A stretch of 64,000 nucleotides of DNA from Porphyromonadaceae bacterium W3.11 (GCA_030434245.1 JAUISX010000002.1:372001-436000); one strand, 5' to 3'. Shown: positions 36,151 to 46,790, counted from the first letter of the stretch. A program made the numbers and translations. The notes: generated from the letters alone by a model not told the origin.

Positions 36151-38229
36151 ATGAGTAAAGAGAAAAAGAATGGTAAGATAGGGGTCCAGAGTGATAATAT
36201 GTTCCCCATCATTAAGAAGTTTTTGTACAGTGATCACGAGATCTTCTTACGTGAACTTGTAAGTAATGCTGTAGATGCTTCACAGAAGTTAAAGACCCTT
36301 TCAAGCAAAGGAGAGTATAGTGGTTCGCTTGATAATCTCAAGGTCGAGGTGAAGATTGATGGCGATAAGCTTATCATTAGCGACCATGGTATCGGAATGT
36401 CAGCAGATGAGATTGATAAGTATATCAATCAAATCGCTATCAGTGGAGCTGAGGAATTTATTGAGAAGTACAAGGATGATGCTGGCAGTATCATCGGACA
36501 CTTTGGACTGGGATTTTACTCCAGCTTCATGGTGGCTAAGAAGGTAGAGATATATACACAGAGCTATCGTGAAGAGGAGGAAAGTATCCGCTGGAGCTGC
36601 GAAGGCGATCCAGAGTACAAGATGGAAGTAGCCGAAAAGCGTGAGCGTGGTACCGACATCATACTATATATTGATGAGGAGAGCAAAGAATTCTTAGAGC
36701 CCCAAAAGATTCGTCAGTTACTAGATAAATATTGCCGCTTCCTACCTATACCTATTGTTTTTGGTAAGAAGAAAGATTGGAAGGACGGTAAAGAGGTCGA
36801 GACAGACGAGGATCTCATCATAAATGAGAATAAACCTATCTGGAGTGAGATGCCTAGTGAGCTTAAGGATGAGGATTATAAAAACTTTTATAATACGATG
36901 TATCCTATGTCAGAGGCTCCTCTTTTTTGGATCCATCTAAATATTGATTATCCATTCAACCTGACTGGTATCCTTTACTTCCCTAAGGTAAAGAACAATA
37001 TGGATCTTCAGAAAAATAAGATCCAGCTATACAGTAATCAGGTATTCGTAACGGATTCAGTGGAAGGTATCGTGCCAGATTTCCTAATGCTGCTTCATGG
37101 GGTGATTGACTCACCAGACATCCCTCTGAATGTCTCCAGAAGTTATCTGCAGGCCGATGGTAACGTAAAGAAAATCTCCAGCTACATCACTCGTAAAGTA
37201 TCGGATAAGCTCAATGAGCTGTTCAAGGAAGATCGTAAGAAGTACGAGGAAAAATGGGAAGTGCTTGATCTCTTCGTGAAGTATGGTATGCTGACAGACG
37301 AAAAGTTTTACGACAAAGCTGAGAAGTTTGCCTTACTAAAGAGTACTGATGATAAGCTCTATACACTAGAGGAGTATCGTGAACTTATTTCTGCTGAGCA
37401 GACTGATAAAGACGGTAATGTCATTTACCTGTACGCCAACGATACTGAGAAGCAATATAGCTATATAAGAGAGGCGAAAAATAAGGGCTATGATGTCCTC
37501 CTAATGGATGGACAATTAGATATACACTTCATCCAGATGTTGGAGAGCAAAGTCGCTCAATCTCGTTTTGCTAGTATTGATAGTGACACGCTGGATAATC
37601 TCATCCCAAAAGAGGATGCGCCGAAAGATACGGCAGACGTTTCAGAGGAAGAGGTGGAATTGCTGACTAAGTTGTTCGACCTACAGCTTCCTCACGAGCA
37701 GAAAGTGATGTACAACGTACGTGCAAGTCATCAAGGTGAGATGGGTAATCCTTTGATCTTGGTACAGAGTGAGTATATGCGTAGGATGAAGGATATGGCT
37801 GCTATGCAACAGGGTATGAGCTTCTATGAAGAGATGCCTGATAGCTATATCGTTAATCTGAATGTTGATCATCCAATGGTTCGTGGTCTAGCTGTAGCTT
37901 TCAATGAGACGGCAGATGGAGAGTACAAGGAGCTAACCGCTGATAAACGTGGGCATGAGGCACGAGTATCTGTCCTACAACAGCAACTAGAGGCTAAGGA
38001 TATCGATGATGCACAGAAGGAGACCCTTCGTAATGACATGGCTGAAACCAATAAGTCTATCAGTGAGATTGATGAGAAGCTAGATGCTATTTATCGTAAG
38101 TTTGGTGAAGAGCATAAGATTATCTCTCAGTTAATAGACCTTGGTCTGCTCTCTAGTGGTCTGCTGAAGGGTAAGGCGTTAGATGATTTCGTTAATCGTT
38201 CATTAGAGTTGATAAAAGGGAAACATTGA
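36151..38229 (+). CDS. htpG: Molecular chaperone HtpG (Hsp90)
   Basis: A 692-residue Hsp90. The GHKL ATPase domain has FLRELVSNAVDASQKL, DHGIGMSADEI, AISGAEEF and HFGLGFYSSFMVA; the middle domain has the catalytic loop SRSYLQADGNVKKIS. The linker is short as in bacteria. It is an ATP-dependent cytosolic chaperone. The upstream sigma-54 site suggests stress control through RpoN, which is unusual for htpG. A hairpin in the 68-bp repeat just downstream serves as terminator. Confidence 0.97.
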   Translation: MSKEKKNGKIGVQSDNMFPIIKKFLYSDHEIFLRELVSNAVDASQKLKTLSSKGEYSGSLDNLKVEVKIDGDKLIISDHGIGMSADEIDKYINQIAISGAEEFIEKYKDDAGSIIGHFGLGFYSSFMVAKKVEIYTQSYREEEESIRWSCEGDPEYKMEVAEKRERGTDIILYIDEESKEFLEPQKIRQLLDKYCRFLPIPIVFGKKKDWKDGKEVETDEDLIINENKPIWSEMPSELKDEDYKNFYNTMYPMSEAPLFWIHLNIDYPFNLTGILYFPKVKNNMDLQKNKIQLYSNQVFVTDSVEGIVPDFLMLLHGVIDSPDIPLNVSRSYLQADGNVKKISSYITRKVSDKLNELFKEDRKKYEEKWEVLDLFVKYGMLTDEKFYDKAEKFALLKSTDDKLYTLEEYRELISAEQTDKDGNVIYLYANDTEKQYSYIREAKNKGYDVLLMDGQLDIHFIQMLESKVAQSRFASIDSDTLDNLIPKEDAPKDTADVSEEEVELLTKLFDLQLPHEQKVMYNVRASHQGEMGNPLILVQSEYMRRMKDMAAMQQGMSFYEEMPDSYIVNLNVDHPMVRGLAVAFNETADGEYKELTADKRGHEARVSVLQQQLEAKDIDDAQKETLRNDMAETNKSISEIDEKLDAIYRKFGEEHKIISQLIDLGLLSSGLLKGKALDDFVNRSLELIKGKH

Positions 38230-38583
38230 GATAATCCACACTACTGATAAAAGTAGTTGCATGACTGTCCGTTGAGGACATAGAGAAGCCCCCTGACTAT
38301 AATGAGTGTAGTCAGGGGGCTTCTCTATGTTAGCAGGGTTTCACTTGGGCACATAGAGAGCTACGTCTCTTGATAGAGAAGATAGATCTATTGGTCTAGA
38401 AGAGCGTGTTTGACACTTTACAGATTCAGCCCTTTTCTGAATATATGGACGCTCTTTTCCTTTATGATATAAATACAATTTTTCTTTGTGTCCTCTCCGC
38501 AATCTGAGATCAAGGTATCTAATAATGGGCATGCACAGAAGCAGATCTCCTGGCATGCCCAAAAGTAAATGTTCTATATGAGG
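38230..38583. other. Intergenic region between htpG and lipoprotein cassette
   Basis: It contains the 68-bp repeat copy with terminator (38255-38322) and an inverted repeat GGGCATGC/GCATGCCC at 38527-38560 just past the cassette's last stop codon, possibly its terminator. A 73-codon minus frame at 38341-38562 has no protein features and is not called. Confidence 0.5.
38255..38322. repeat. 68-bp direct repeat, copy 1, with terminator hairpin
   Basis: Identical over 68 bp and in the same orientation to 43706-43773. It begins AGTTGCATGACTGTCC and contains the hairpin AAGCCCCCTGACTA / TAGTCAGGGGGCTT. In this copy the stem extends to 18 bp (AGAGAAG...CTTCTCT). It lies 25 bp after htpG and terminates both htpG and, on the other strand, the lipoprotein operon. 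Confidence 0.9.
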
Positions 38584-40208
38584 TTACTTATTTGAGAATA
38601 ACCTGACTGAGAATTCGTAAGATTTGCTATTCCAGTAGTATGCGGTATAAGACCCCATTGGTGTATAATCCATACTTCTAGCATTTCCAGCATTAAAATC
38701 AGTAGAAGTCCAGAAATATCCATGTGTACCTATTTGAGTATAATAACCATCAGTTGTGTAGCGCACAAAACCAGCGGCTGGGAAACAACGTACAATATTA
38801 TCCTCTGAATCTTTTTCCCACCATTCTTCATTAGAGATATCGTCTGTAGTTACATCTAGATTCTCTGGTCCTAGGTAACGTACAGTAATCATGAGCATCA
38901 TCTCTCCTTCAGAGTCAGGGTTCTTTACAGATTGGTATCTCCATGCAGAGCGTTGTTTGTCACCATTCCCTTTAAATCTAATACCATAGGCGTTATTATT
39001 ACCCAATGATACATAGTCTGAAGTGTATGTTTGGGTATTGCCTGCTATAGTTATTTCCTCTGAGAGGTTATCAACCTTCTTTTCATACTCAAAACTTATA
39101 TTCATTCCACTATTATAATCTGGAACGATTCCTCTAAATTCTGCAAGAGTTGGAAGGTGGTATCCCACACCATTAACGGTGAAGTTTTTAGATACATCAA
39201 ATAATTCCATCGCTTTATGATGTGAGAAGTATCCAGATTCACTAGTGTCTTGGGAAGTGATGAAGTCTGTCCCGTCCGCATTTACATTGAATTCAGTAAC
39301 ATATTCTATCGCAAGCTTATCATGAGTAGGAGCTTTTTTCTTCACCGTAACAACGCATTGGTCTGTAAGATTTCCATCTTCGGTTGCACTGTAATAATAG
39401 CTGTCCCCACAGATAAGGCTGTAACTAATCCACTAGAACTAACAGAGGCAATTTTTTCTTGATCAGAAGTCCAAGTGACTTTTTTATTCTCTGCTTCCTC
39501 TGGCATCACGGTTGCCTTTAGCGAAACTGTTTGATCTACACGAAGCGTGTACTCATTATAATTCAGTTTAACCTCAGTTACTGCAGCTTTAACTTTCTTT
39601 GAAATAATGAAGGTCTTACCATTATATTTGATAATCACATCATCATCAGTTTCGGTAATTGAGAGGTCAATTTTTTCGGTTTCGCCTGCAGCCTTGACTG
39701 GATTCCCGTCACTGTCTAAAATCTTTTCCCAAGTCACACCATTATCTGTGCTGATTTCCCATTCACCATTACGGCTTACTCGTATCTTAGGTGTAAAGCC
39801 ATCTTTACCATCTTGTCCTTTTGCAGGTATAGGATCACCATTTGCATCCAAAATTAGGTCATTATTAAGTGACCAATAGAGGACTCCATCTACTTCTGTC
39901 ACTCCAATTTTTGGTGTAGTACCGTCGACGCCATTCTTCAGGACTATCTCCGAGCCATCAGACATTTTTAATACATAGCCAGTCCCATCTGATAGAGGGT
40001 TGTATGAATTTATACTTAGTTTTTTTGCTTGGGCATCAAGTAACTGTTGAAGTGAAATAATTCCTTCATTTGCTTGAGACATGAGAAGTTCAAAGCCTTT
40101 TAATCGCTCTTCATGCTTATCAAGTTTCTGATTAATATCATCAAGATTTGTACAAGATGAAATCATTAAAATCGGCAATAACAATACCGCATAAAATATT
40201 TTTTTCAT
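38584..40208 (-). pseudogene. DUF4988/Ig-like/FISUMP surface lipoprotein, frameshifted (paralogue 1)
   Basis: Two frames (39342-40208 and 38584-39345) together make one protein of about 541 residues like its neighbours. It has lipobox ISSC (Cys19), a coiled-coil stretch LDDINQKLDKHEERLKG, a DUF4988 (PL29-lyase N-terminal) region with MSDGSEIVLKNGVDGTTP, a BIG2 Ig-like domain, then a FISUMP-like domain (GYHLPTLAEF, YFWTSTDF, SVRLFS). Restoring one base near 39385-39392 rejoins ATEDGNLTDQCVVTVKKKAP. The first frame otherwise stops 23 codons later. No homopolymer lies at the site. It could be a true pseudogene or an assembly error. Last gene of the cassette. Confidence 0.8.
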
Positions 40209-40227
40209 AGTTATTATGTGTGTTTTT

Positions 40228-41844
40228 TTATTTTTTCATGAACAGTCTAATGGATCTACCATTAGTTTTCATCCCGCCTTCATTAGAAGTGGCATCTCTT
40301 CCACCAAATAGCATCCTCCTTGCAAATAATGAATCGTGACTGGTTGCAGACCAGTAATTACCGTATTCCCCAACTGAGTACATGTTATTTTCTTCGAAAT
40401 CCTTATACCCAGAGCAAGGGAAGTAACGGATGGTATCATCTTCATTATTTGAATTCCAGTATTCTGGCTTTGCAACGTCATCAATTGTGGTTTCTGTATC
40501 AGAATCACCTAGATAGCGTGCTGTAATAATCATCATACTGCCATTACCCTGAGGATTTTTAGTATACTCAAATTTATAAGCACTTCTTAATAAATTATCG
40601 CCACCTTTAAATCTAATTGCGTATGCGACTCCATTTCCTGGAAATTTGTAATCAGCCTTTAGGTTGTAAGATTTTTCAAGGAATACAAAACTCTCTTCTT
40701 GATTAAGTACGTCTCTAAACTCTATAAAATATACATTCCTGAAAGGAACTACAGCACACCATTCTTTCATTGTAGGCATGTAGTAGCCTTGCCCATTAAT
40801 CTTAAAGTCTGCCCTTTTAGAAAATTTTCTATCTGCGTCATCCCAATCAAAGTAGCCACCTGCTGTATTAGAGTGAGAGGTGACAAAGTTCTTACCTGTT
40901 TTATCAATGTTGAATTCGGCAACGTAATCTATCGGTAATCGTTTTACGTGACTATTTTTGGCTTTAACAGTGACGCGACAAGTAGCTGTCAAGTTTCCTT
41001 CTACAGTGGTTGCTTTGATGAGGACAGTACCTACAGAGACAGCGGTCACTGTACCGGCTGAGACTGTAGCTATTTTATCGTCTTCACTTTCCCAAGTGAT
41101 GGCTGGGTTTGAAACGTTCTCAGGTAATATAGTGGCTTTGATTTCAAAGGTATCGTTAACCTTGACTACTTTTTTGGTAGGTTCTATAGTGATACTTTTT
41201 GGTACTATTTTGTTACTCCTAGGTAGGATGTATTCATTGCCATTATAATTAATTACGACTGAATCTTCTGTTTCTGTAATCGAGAAATCTATTTTAGCGG
41301 TTTCACCCTTTGCTTTGATAGGATTTCCGTCTTTCCCAAGTAGTAATTGATAGGATTTACCTTGATTGAGACTTACTTCCCAAAATCCGTCGGCATTGAC
41401 TTGCAATAAAGGTGTGATGCCATCTGATCCATTGGTGCCTTTTGCCATGATTTTATTTCCATAAGCATCAAGCATAAATTCTCCATTAATAGTCCAATAA
41501 AATACCCCGTCAGTATCTTTCTTAATTCCTACGCTTGGAGTTATTCCATCTAAACCATTGTTGAGGATTATCGTAGAGCCATCGCTCATTTCAAGTTTAT
41601 ACCCAGCATTATCTTCTAGTGGAGTATATTTCACGATGGCAAGGTTGTCCTTTTCAGCCTCAGCCAGAGCTTTTAAGTTTTTAATGTTGTCATTTACACT
41701 TTTCACCAAATTATCTAATTGATTTAGACGCTTTTCGTGGTCATCTATACGATCATTTACCGAGTCGAGGTTAGTACATGAACCTATCAGAAGCATTGAT
41801 AGGAGGGTGAGTGCCAATAAAAAATGACTTGAATTTGTTTTCAT
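40228..41844 (-). CDS. DUF4988/Ig-like/FISUMP surface lipoprotein (paralogue 2, intact)
   Basis: 538 residues with lipobox IGSC (Cys23) and the mature start CTNLDSVNDRIDDHEKRL, a coiled coil to about residue 75. The DUF4988 region (about 75-210) has TPLEDNAGYKLEMSDGSTI and YYWTINGEFMLDA-like motifs (here FYWTINGEFMLDAYGN). A BIG2 Ig-like domain covers about 215-297 (ITIEPTKKVVKV...CRVTVK). The C-terminal FISUMP-like domain has GYYMPTMKEW and NYWSATSHDS. These are outer-surface lipoproteins of Bacteroidales; ligand unknown. It is the only intact copy of three and lies 5 and 19 bp from its neighbours. Confidence 0.85.
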   Translation of the reverse strand: MKTNSSHFLLALTLLSMLLIGSCTNLDSVNDRIDDHEKRLNQLDNLVKSVNDNIKNLKALAEAEKDNLAIVKYTPLEDNAGYKLEMSDGSTIILNNGLDGITPSVGIKKDTDGVFYWTINGEFMLDAYGNKIMAKGTNGSDGITPLLQVNADGFWEVSLNQGKSYQLLLGKDGNPIKAKGETAKIDFSITETEDSVVINYNGNEYILPRSNKIVPKSITIEPTKKVVKVNDTFEIKATILPENVSNPAITWESEDDKIATVSAGTVTAVSVGTVLIKATTVEGNLTATCRVTVKAKNSHVKRLPIDYVAEFNIDKTGKNFVTSHSNTAGGYFDWDDADRKFSKRADFKINGQGYYMPTMKEWCAVVPFRNVYFIEFRDVLNQEESFVFLEKSYNLKADYKFPGNGVAYAIRFKGGDNLLRSAYKFEYTKNPQGNGSMMIITARYLGDSDTETTIDDVAKPEYWNSNNEDDTIRYFPCSGYKDFEENNMYSVGEYGNYWSATSHDSLFARRMLFGGRDATSNEGGMKTNGRSIRLFMKK

Positions 41845-41849
41845 ATGAT

Positions 41850-43456
41850 TTAGAAGTTATTTCTGAATAGTCTTGTTGTGTTATATATCCCTTTTTCGTG
41901 TTGATAGTCAGAGTAGCATAAGTAATTGCTGAAGAGGACGAACTTAGCCCATGTTGTCTTCTCTCTATCTTCTGTAGAAGACCAATAATGACCATATTCA
42001 TTATAGTAAAATGGTTCTCCATCTTTTACGATAAGGTAACCGGCTGCAGGCAGCATTCTCTGAATGTCTTTATCGTTGTTCGTAGCCCAGTAATCAGGAT
42101 TTGAGATGTCGTCTAATGATAATACGTCTTTACCCAGAGGTCGTACAGTGATTTGCAGCATTTTTTCACCTGACTGTTCGGGATTATCCGTGAACTGGTA
42201 CCGCCACGCACTTAACTGCTCATTATCTTCATTTTTGAAACGAATAGCATAAAATACGTAATTTCCAGGAAATCTATAATCTGACTTGTATGTAGCATTC
42301 TTATCACCAATTGTAACATTTTCTACAATACCAAGTTTGTCAGGCATCTTAGTTTCTACATACATTATCTCTTTAGGTATGATTGATGACCATTCTTTAA
42401 AACTTGGGAGGTGATATCCGATACCATCCACGGTGAAGTTTTTATTAGCTGCGAATAGTTTCATGGCTTCATGCCAAGTGAAATAACCACTGTTTTTACC
42501 TATGTGATTGTCTATAAACCCAGTACCGGTTTTATTTACATTGTATTCAGTTAGGTATTCTAAAGCTAATTTTTTGTTGCTTTTCTTCGTTACCTTCACT
42601 GTCGCAGAGCTTTTTACTTTCCCTTTATAGGCTTTGACCGTAATGATAGCTACCCCTGCACTAATCGCTGTAACGGTTCCATCTTTGACTTGTGCTATGT
42701 CCTCATTATCTGATTCCCATTCAAGTTCTTTTAGTTTGGCATTTTTAGGTGTTGTTTCAATAGTGAAAGTAAGAGAAGATCCTATTTCTAGTTGGCTCTC
42801 ATTTGGTGAAAGTGTTATGCTTGTCGCTTCTACAGTTTTTTTATCTTTTGGAATACTATAAACTTGTCCCATATATGTGATATGGATAAAGTCGTCATCC
42901 TCAATGATTTTAAAGTCACCTAAATCTATAGAGCCATTAGCCTTTACTTTATTGCCATTTACGTCATAAACAAGTTCCCATTTAACGCCCTTGTTATAAC
43001 TGACCTCCCAATAGCCGTCCGTATTGATTCGTACGATAGGAGTGGAGCCTATTTCTCCGTCTTTGCCCACCGCTATAACTTTATTTCCAGATGCATCTAG
43101 CAGGTAATCACCGTTGATTGTCCAATATAAAATATCGTTATCATTTTTTATGGCAATGTTTGGCTTTTCTCCATCTTTGCCATTTCTTAATGTTATTTTA
43201 GAACCATCAGTCATTAATAGTTCATAGCCACTGCCGTCTTTTAATTTAGCAAAAGAGACGATGCTCAGGTTGTCCTTTTGTGCCTCTAGTAACTTTTTAG
43301 GTTTTGAATATTTCCATTTGCAGTGTTGACCATCGCTTCTATCTCGGATAAACGTTTTTCGTGGTTATCCAATCTGGAGTTTACATCATCCAAATTGGTA
43401 CACGAAAAACAAAGTGCAATGGACAGAAATAAAAGTAAAACAATTTTCTTTTTCAT
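41850..43456 (-). pseudogene. DUF4988/Ig-like/FISUMP surface lipoprotein, frameshifted in an A-run (paralogue 3)
   Basis: The gene starts at ATG 43456: MKKKIVLLLFLSIALCFSC (Cys19), TNLDDVNSRLDNHEKRL. The frame breaks after NIQNLK at a run of five A (plus-strand T5, 43294-43298). With six A it would continue KLLEAQKDNLSIVSF into the long frame that runs to 41850 and give about 535 residues. Domains match paralogue 2, including BIG2 (about 215-295) and the FISUMP-like end (HYWSSTED). The homopolymer makes slippage (phase variation) or a sequencing error as likely as decay. First gene of the operon. Confidence 0.8.
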
Positions 43457-43515
43457 GCTTTAATTGTTAAGGGTTAATAAAAAATATCTCATGTATTATA
43501 TGATTAGGTAATATT

Positions 43516-43562
43516 GAAAAAGTATTCTAAGACTTTTTCAAATCCTTTCTGAAGCAAATATA
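43516..43562 (-). promoter_or_regulatory. Promoter and leader hairpin of the lipoprotein cassette
   Basis: TATATTTG on the minus strand (43555-43562) fits TAnnTTTG. Transcription would begin near 43548, and the leader contains the hairpin GAAAAAGT / ACTTTTTC (43516-43539), about 60 nt before the ATG. Whether the hairpin is regulatory is unknown. The rest of the 43457-43705 stretch has nothing recognisable. Confidence 0.55.
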
Positions 43563-43705
43563 CAATAAATAACTATATATGGTTATTTATCGTTTGGTAT
43601 TTGCATTGTTTCATTTCACATGTAGCTATATCTGGTTATATTTTAAGCATTATGAAGTAATTAAATAGATGAGCGTTAATGTTTAATGATTTTGTAGATT
43701 AAGGA

Positions 43706-43773
43706 AGTTGCATGACTGTCCGTTGAGGACATAGAGAAGCCCCCTGACTATAATGAGTGTAGTCAGGGGGCTT
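43706..43773. repeat. 68-bp direct repeat, copy 2, with terminator hairpin
   Basis: Exact copy of 38255-38322. Here the stem is the 14-bp core and the flanks diverge immediately after GGGGGCTT. It lies 111 bp downstream of the minus-strand glycoside-hydrolase-like gene, for which it is the terminator. Confidence 0.9.
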
Positions 43774-43884
43774 TATCTTTATTCAGATGCGTGCAGAAGG
43801 GTGGAGAGTAAACTTATCTCTATGCCATGGAAAGAGTAGGGGGAAGAGCGAGTACAGAAATTGAGTTTCTATGGCATGCCCTGT

Positions 43885-45423
43885 TTATAGCTTTGCCTTA
43901 ATGTTATGTGCTACAATAATCTCGTGGTTATAGCGATTGACGCGTGTAATCGTGAAGGCTACTTTCTCCTTTCCACCTAAGTGAGGGAGCTCGATATGAT
44001 TTTCTGATGTGATATCCATCAAGTAATCTTGGGTTGTGGCTTTTGAGAGCTTGGTCCCTCTTGGGTGACAATAGATGACGAAGTATTTTGTCTCTAGACC
44101 TTTAGGGTAGGGGATATCTGGCTCCCATACAAGCTCTTGGATCCCAGCGACTCTTGAGATAAAGGCTTCTCTATGAGGTTCGTCAAATGTGTGTAAATCT
44201 TCTGGGTATGGAGTGGACGGGATGAGTGCTGGTTTAGTCCAATAAGAGGTTTGTAAAGTCTGAGTGATATTAGCATAGTTGGTGAATAAATCATCGCCCG
44301 GCCAAAAGCATTGTCCTTGTGCTGTCTGATGAGTAATATTCATTTTGGTATGCAATTCATCCCGATCCATTGTACGCCGGATGTCTTGGCCTATGTAGTA
44401 TTGTGCTCTTAGGATATTCTTTTGCCACCAATGAGCCAGTTCTGTATATTCGGCAGCTTTATTGCCTATTGCCCAATATATTTGAGGCATAATATAATCC
44501 ACCCAATCCATTCTATCCCAATAGAGGATGTCTGCATAAAGGTCATCATAATTCTGTAGCCCGAAGGTCTTACTACCATTTGGATCATTCGTTTGGTTGC
44601 GATAAATACCGAATGGACTAATCCCAAATCTCACGTATGGCTTGACTGACTTAATGGTTTTCTGAATCTGCTTAATGGTCATATTGACATTCTCCCGTCT
44701 CCAGTCGTCAATACTCTTCTGCCCTCTAGACTGATGAGCGTAGTCTGCCCTATCTGGAAATGGCTCTCCCGCGATAGGATAAGGGTAAAAGTAATCATCC
44801 ATGTGGATGGCATCAATATCATATCGAGCTACGATATCTCTGACTATAAGGCTTATATAGTCACGAACTTCAGGAAGGGCTGGATTGAATAAGAGTTGAT
44901 TGCCATAGGTGACAAACCATTCAGGATGACGGTAGTATGGGTGATTGGAAGCCATCTGACCTCCCAGGTTCGTTGCTGCACGGTAGGGATTAATCCACGC
45001 ATGTAACTCCATATTTCGTTTGTGACACTCCTCAACTAAGAATTGAAGTGGATCCCATAAGGGCTGAGGTGCTTTTCCTTGCTCACCTGTAAGAGATCTA
45101 CTCCAAGGCTCGTATGGGCTATAGTACCATGCATCCGCTTCTGAACGGACTTGGAAAATGACTGCATTGAACCCTGCACGCTCTAGTAAGTCTAATTTCT
45201 GGATGAGGTTACGACGCACCCCCTCTGGTGTTAGTCTCGCATATTCTGAACGAAAAACTGTAGGAATCCAAGCGGCTCTAAGCTCTAACTTTTGGGGAAT
45301 GTATTTCTGGATCTTGGCCTGGTTGGATAAGTCGCTATTGGACAGAACTCTTTTCTTGCTACCACATCCACTAAATAGAAGTAATAGAAGTGGTATGAGA
45401 TATAGTACTTTGTATGTCTTCAT
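43885..45423 (-). CDS. GH10-like (DUF187/YngK family) lipoprotein
   Basis: A 512-residue lipoprotein with lipobox FSGC (Cys20). The TIM-barrel domain of the glycosyl hydrolase-like 10 family starts at LELRAAWIPTVFRSEY and includes LERAGFNAVIFQVRSEADAWY, ELHAWINPYRA, DAIHMDDYFYPYP and WVDYIMPQIYW. A C-terminal beta domain follows from about 420. It likely acts on glycan or peptidoglycan-type material at the cell surface, but no member-specific substrate can be read. It is followed by the copy-2 terminator. Confidence 0.88.
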   Translation of the reverse strand: MKTYKVLYLIPLLLLLFSGCGSKKRVLSNSDLSNQAKIQKYIPQKLELRAAWIPTVFRSEYARLTPEGVRRNLIQKLDLLERAGFNAVIFQVRSEADAWYYSPYEPWSRSLTGEQGKAPQPLWDPLQFLVEECHKRNMELHAWINPYRAATNLGGQMASNHPYYRHPEWFVTYGNQLLFNPALPEVRDYISLIVRDIVARYDIDAIHMDDYFYPYPIAGEPFPDRADYAHQSRGQKSIDDWRRENVNMTIKQIQKTIKSVKPYVRFGISPFGIYRNQTNDPNGSKTFGLQNYDDLYADILYWDRMDWVDYIMPQIYWAIGNKAAEYTELAHWWQKNILRAQYYIGQDIRRTMDRDELHTKMNITHQTAQGQCFWPGDDLFTNYANITQTLQTSYWTKPALIPSTPYPEDLHTFDEPHREAFISRVAGIQELVWEPDIPYPKGLETKYFVIYCHPRGTKLSKATTQDYLMDITSENHIELPHLGGKEKVAFTITRVNRYNHEIIVAHNIKAKL

Positions 45424-45431
45424 CTAATGAT

Positions 45432-46790
45432 TTATGCAAAAATACCGTATAATAGCTGAGTGATTCCCATGTATAGAAACATCCCTACAAGGTCATTCAT
45501 GATTGTGATGAAGGGACCTGTAGCACGGGCTGGATCCATCTTGATGGCGTTCATGATTAGCGGAACAGCAGTCCCAAATATACTAGCAAAAAGAACAACT
45601 GTAAAGAGGCTGATAGAGACCGATGCCATGACTACAATGTCATTGAGGTAAAAGTAATTGTACAAACAGACGAGCAAGCTGATAATACTTGCATTCACAA
45701 GAGCTATGGCTAGCTCTTTTAACATGAGAGTAGCTATATGCTTTGACTTAATAGAGTTGCTCGCCAGGTCCTGTACGATGATGGCAGAAGACTGCATTCC
45801 GACATTTCCACCAGTTCCACCTATAAGTGGAATAAAAAGAGAGATGGTCGGAATCTTAGAGAAGACGTTGTCAAAACGGCCTAATAGAATTGAGTTAAAA
45901 ATACCGCCTACCATTCCTAAAATTAGCCAGGGCAGACGTGCTGCTGTCTGGTGTAGAACAGAGTCAGAGCTCTCAACGTCTTGGGAAAGACCAGATGCTA
46001 ATTGATAGTCTTTCTCATGTTGCTCACGCATCTCGTCCACGACGTCATCAACTGTGATAACCCCGACGAGTCGGCCGATAGAATCCACCACCGGAATGGC
46101 TACAAGGTTGTACCGATCAAATGCCAATACTACATCCTCTACCATATCATTTTCATGGAACATAATGGGCTCACGAAGCATGACATGCTTAATCTTAGCT
46201 ACTTGAGGACTCGTGAGTACTTTCTTAATAGGTAAAATTCCTTGGAGCCGCTCTTCGTCGTCAACGACATAGATGTAATAGACATCATCCATCTCGCTAG
46301 CCTGCATCCGAAGTTCCTCCATACACTTGGGCATAGACCAATTTTCATTGACGACCATCATCTCCTTTCGCATGATACCCCCAGCGGTATCTTCTTTGTA
46401 CTTAAGAAGTTCGATGATTTCACTAGCCTGTTCTACGTCTTCGACATGACTAAGAATAGAGTCCTGCTGATCTTCCTCCAGCTCTTGTAAAAGGTCCGCG
46501 GCGTCATCCGTATCCATGTATGAGAGGAAGGTATCCGCGATTTCCTCGTCCGTCAATAACTCTAAGACCTCTTTACGATTGTCTTCATCCAGCTCCATCA
46601 CAACATCCGCTGCGATATTACCGGGTAAGAGGTGGTATAGGAAAAGGGTCTCCTCGGCAGGTAGTTCCTCGAGGAGCTCAGCTATATCGGCAGGATAAAG
46701 TTGAGGTACGATTTCCTTGAGCCCTTTGGTGTCACGCTCTTCAATTAGCTTTAGAACCTCTTCCAGTTCCTTATTGGTCATCTCAATCAT
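45432..46790 (-). CDS. mgtE: Magnesium transporter MgtE
   Basis: 452 residues with the classic MgtE order: N domain (about 1-130, PADIAELLEELPAEE), tandem CBS domains (about 135-260), a plug helix, and five C-terminal transmembrane helices containing PLIGGTGGNVGMQSSA, the ion-pore motif. It conducts Mg2+ inward and is gated by cytosolic Mg2+ through N and CBS domains. The ATG overlaps the ksgA stop by 8 nt; an ATG at 46781 is also possible. Confidence 0.95.
   Translation of the reverse strand: MIEMTNKELEEVLKLIEERDTKGLKEIVPQLYPADIAELLEELPAEETLFLYHLLPGNIAADVVMELDEDNRKEVLELLTDEEIADTFLSYMDTDDAADLLQELEEDQQDSILSHVEDVEQASEIIELLKYKEDTAGGIMRKEMMVVNENWSMPKCMEELRMQASEMDDVYYIYVVDDEERLQGILPIKKVLTSPQVAKIKHVMLREPIMFHENDMVEDVVLAFDRYNLVAIPVVDSIGRLVGVITVDDVVDEMREQHEKDYQLASGLSQDVESSDSVLHQTAARLPWLILGMVGGIFNSILLGRFDNVFSKIPTISLFIPLIGGTGGNVGMQSSAIIVQDLASNSIKSKHIATLMLKELAIALVNASIISLLVCLYNYFYLNDIVVMASVSISLFTVVLFASIFGTAVPLIMNAIKMDPARATGPFITIMNDLVGMFLYMGITQLLYGIFA

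Noticed and set aside
38341-38562. 73-codon minus frame downstream of the lipoprotein cassette
   Set aside because: Low-complexity basic sequence with no start context and no family match.
38255-43773. Transposon target-site duplication
   Set aside because: 68 bp is far too long for a usual target duplication and no transposase lies inside.
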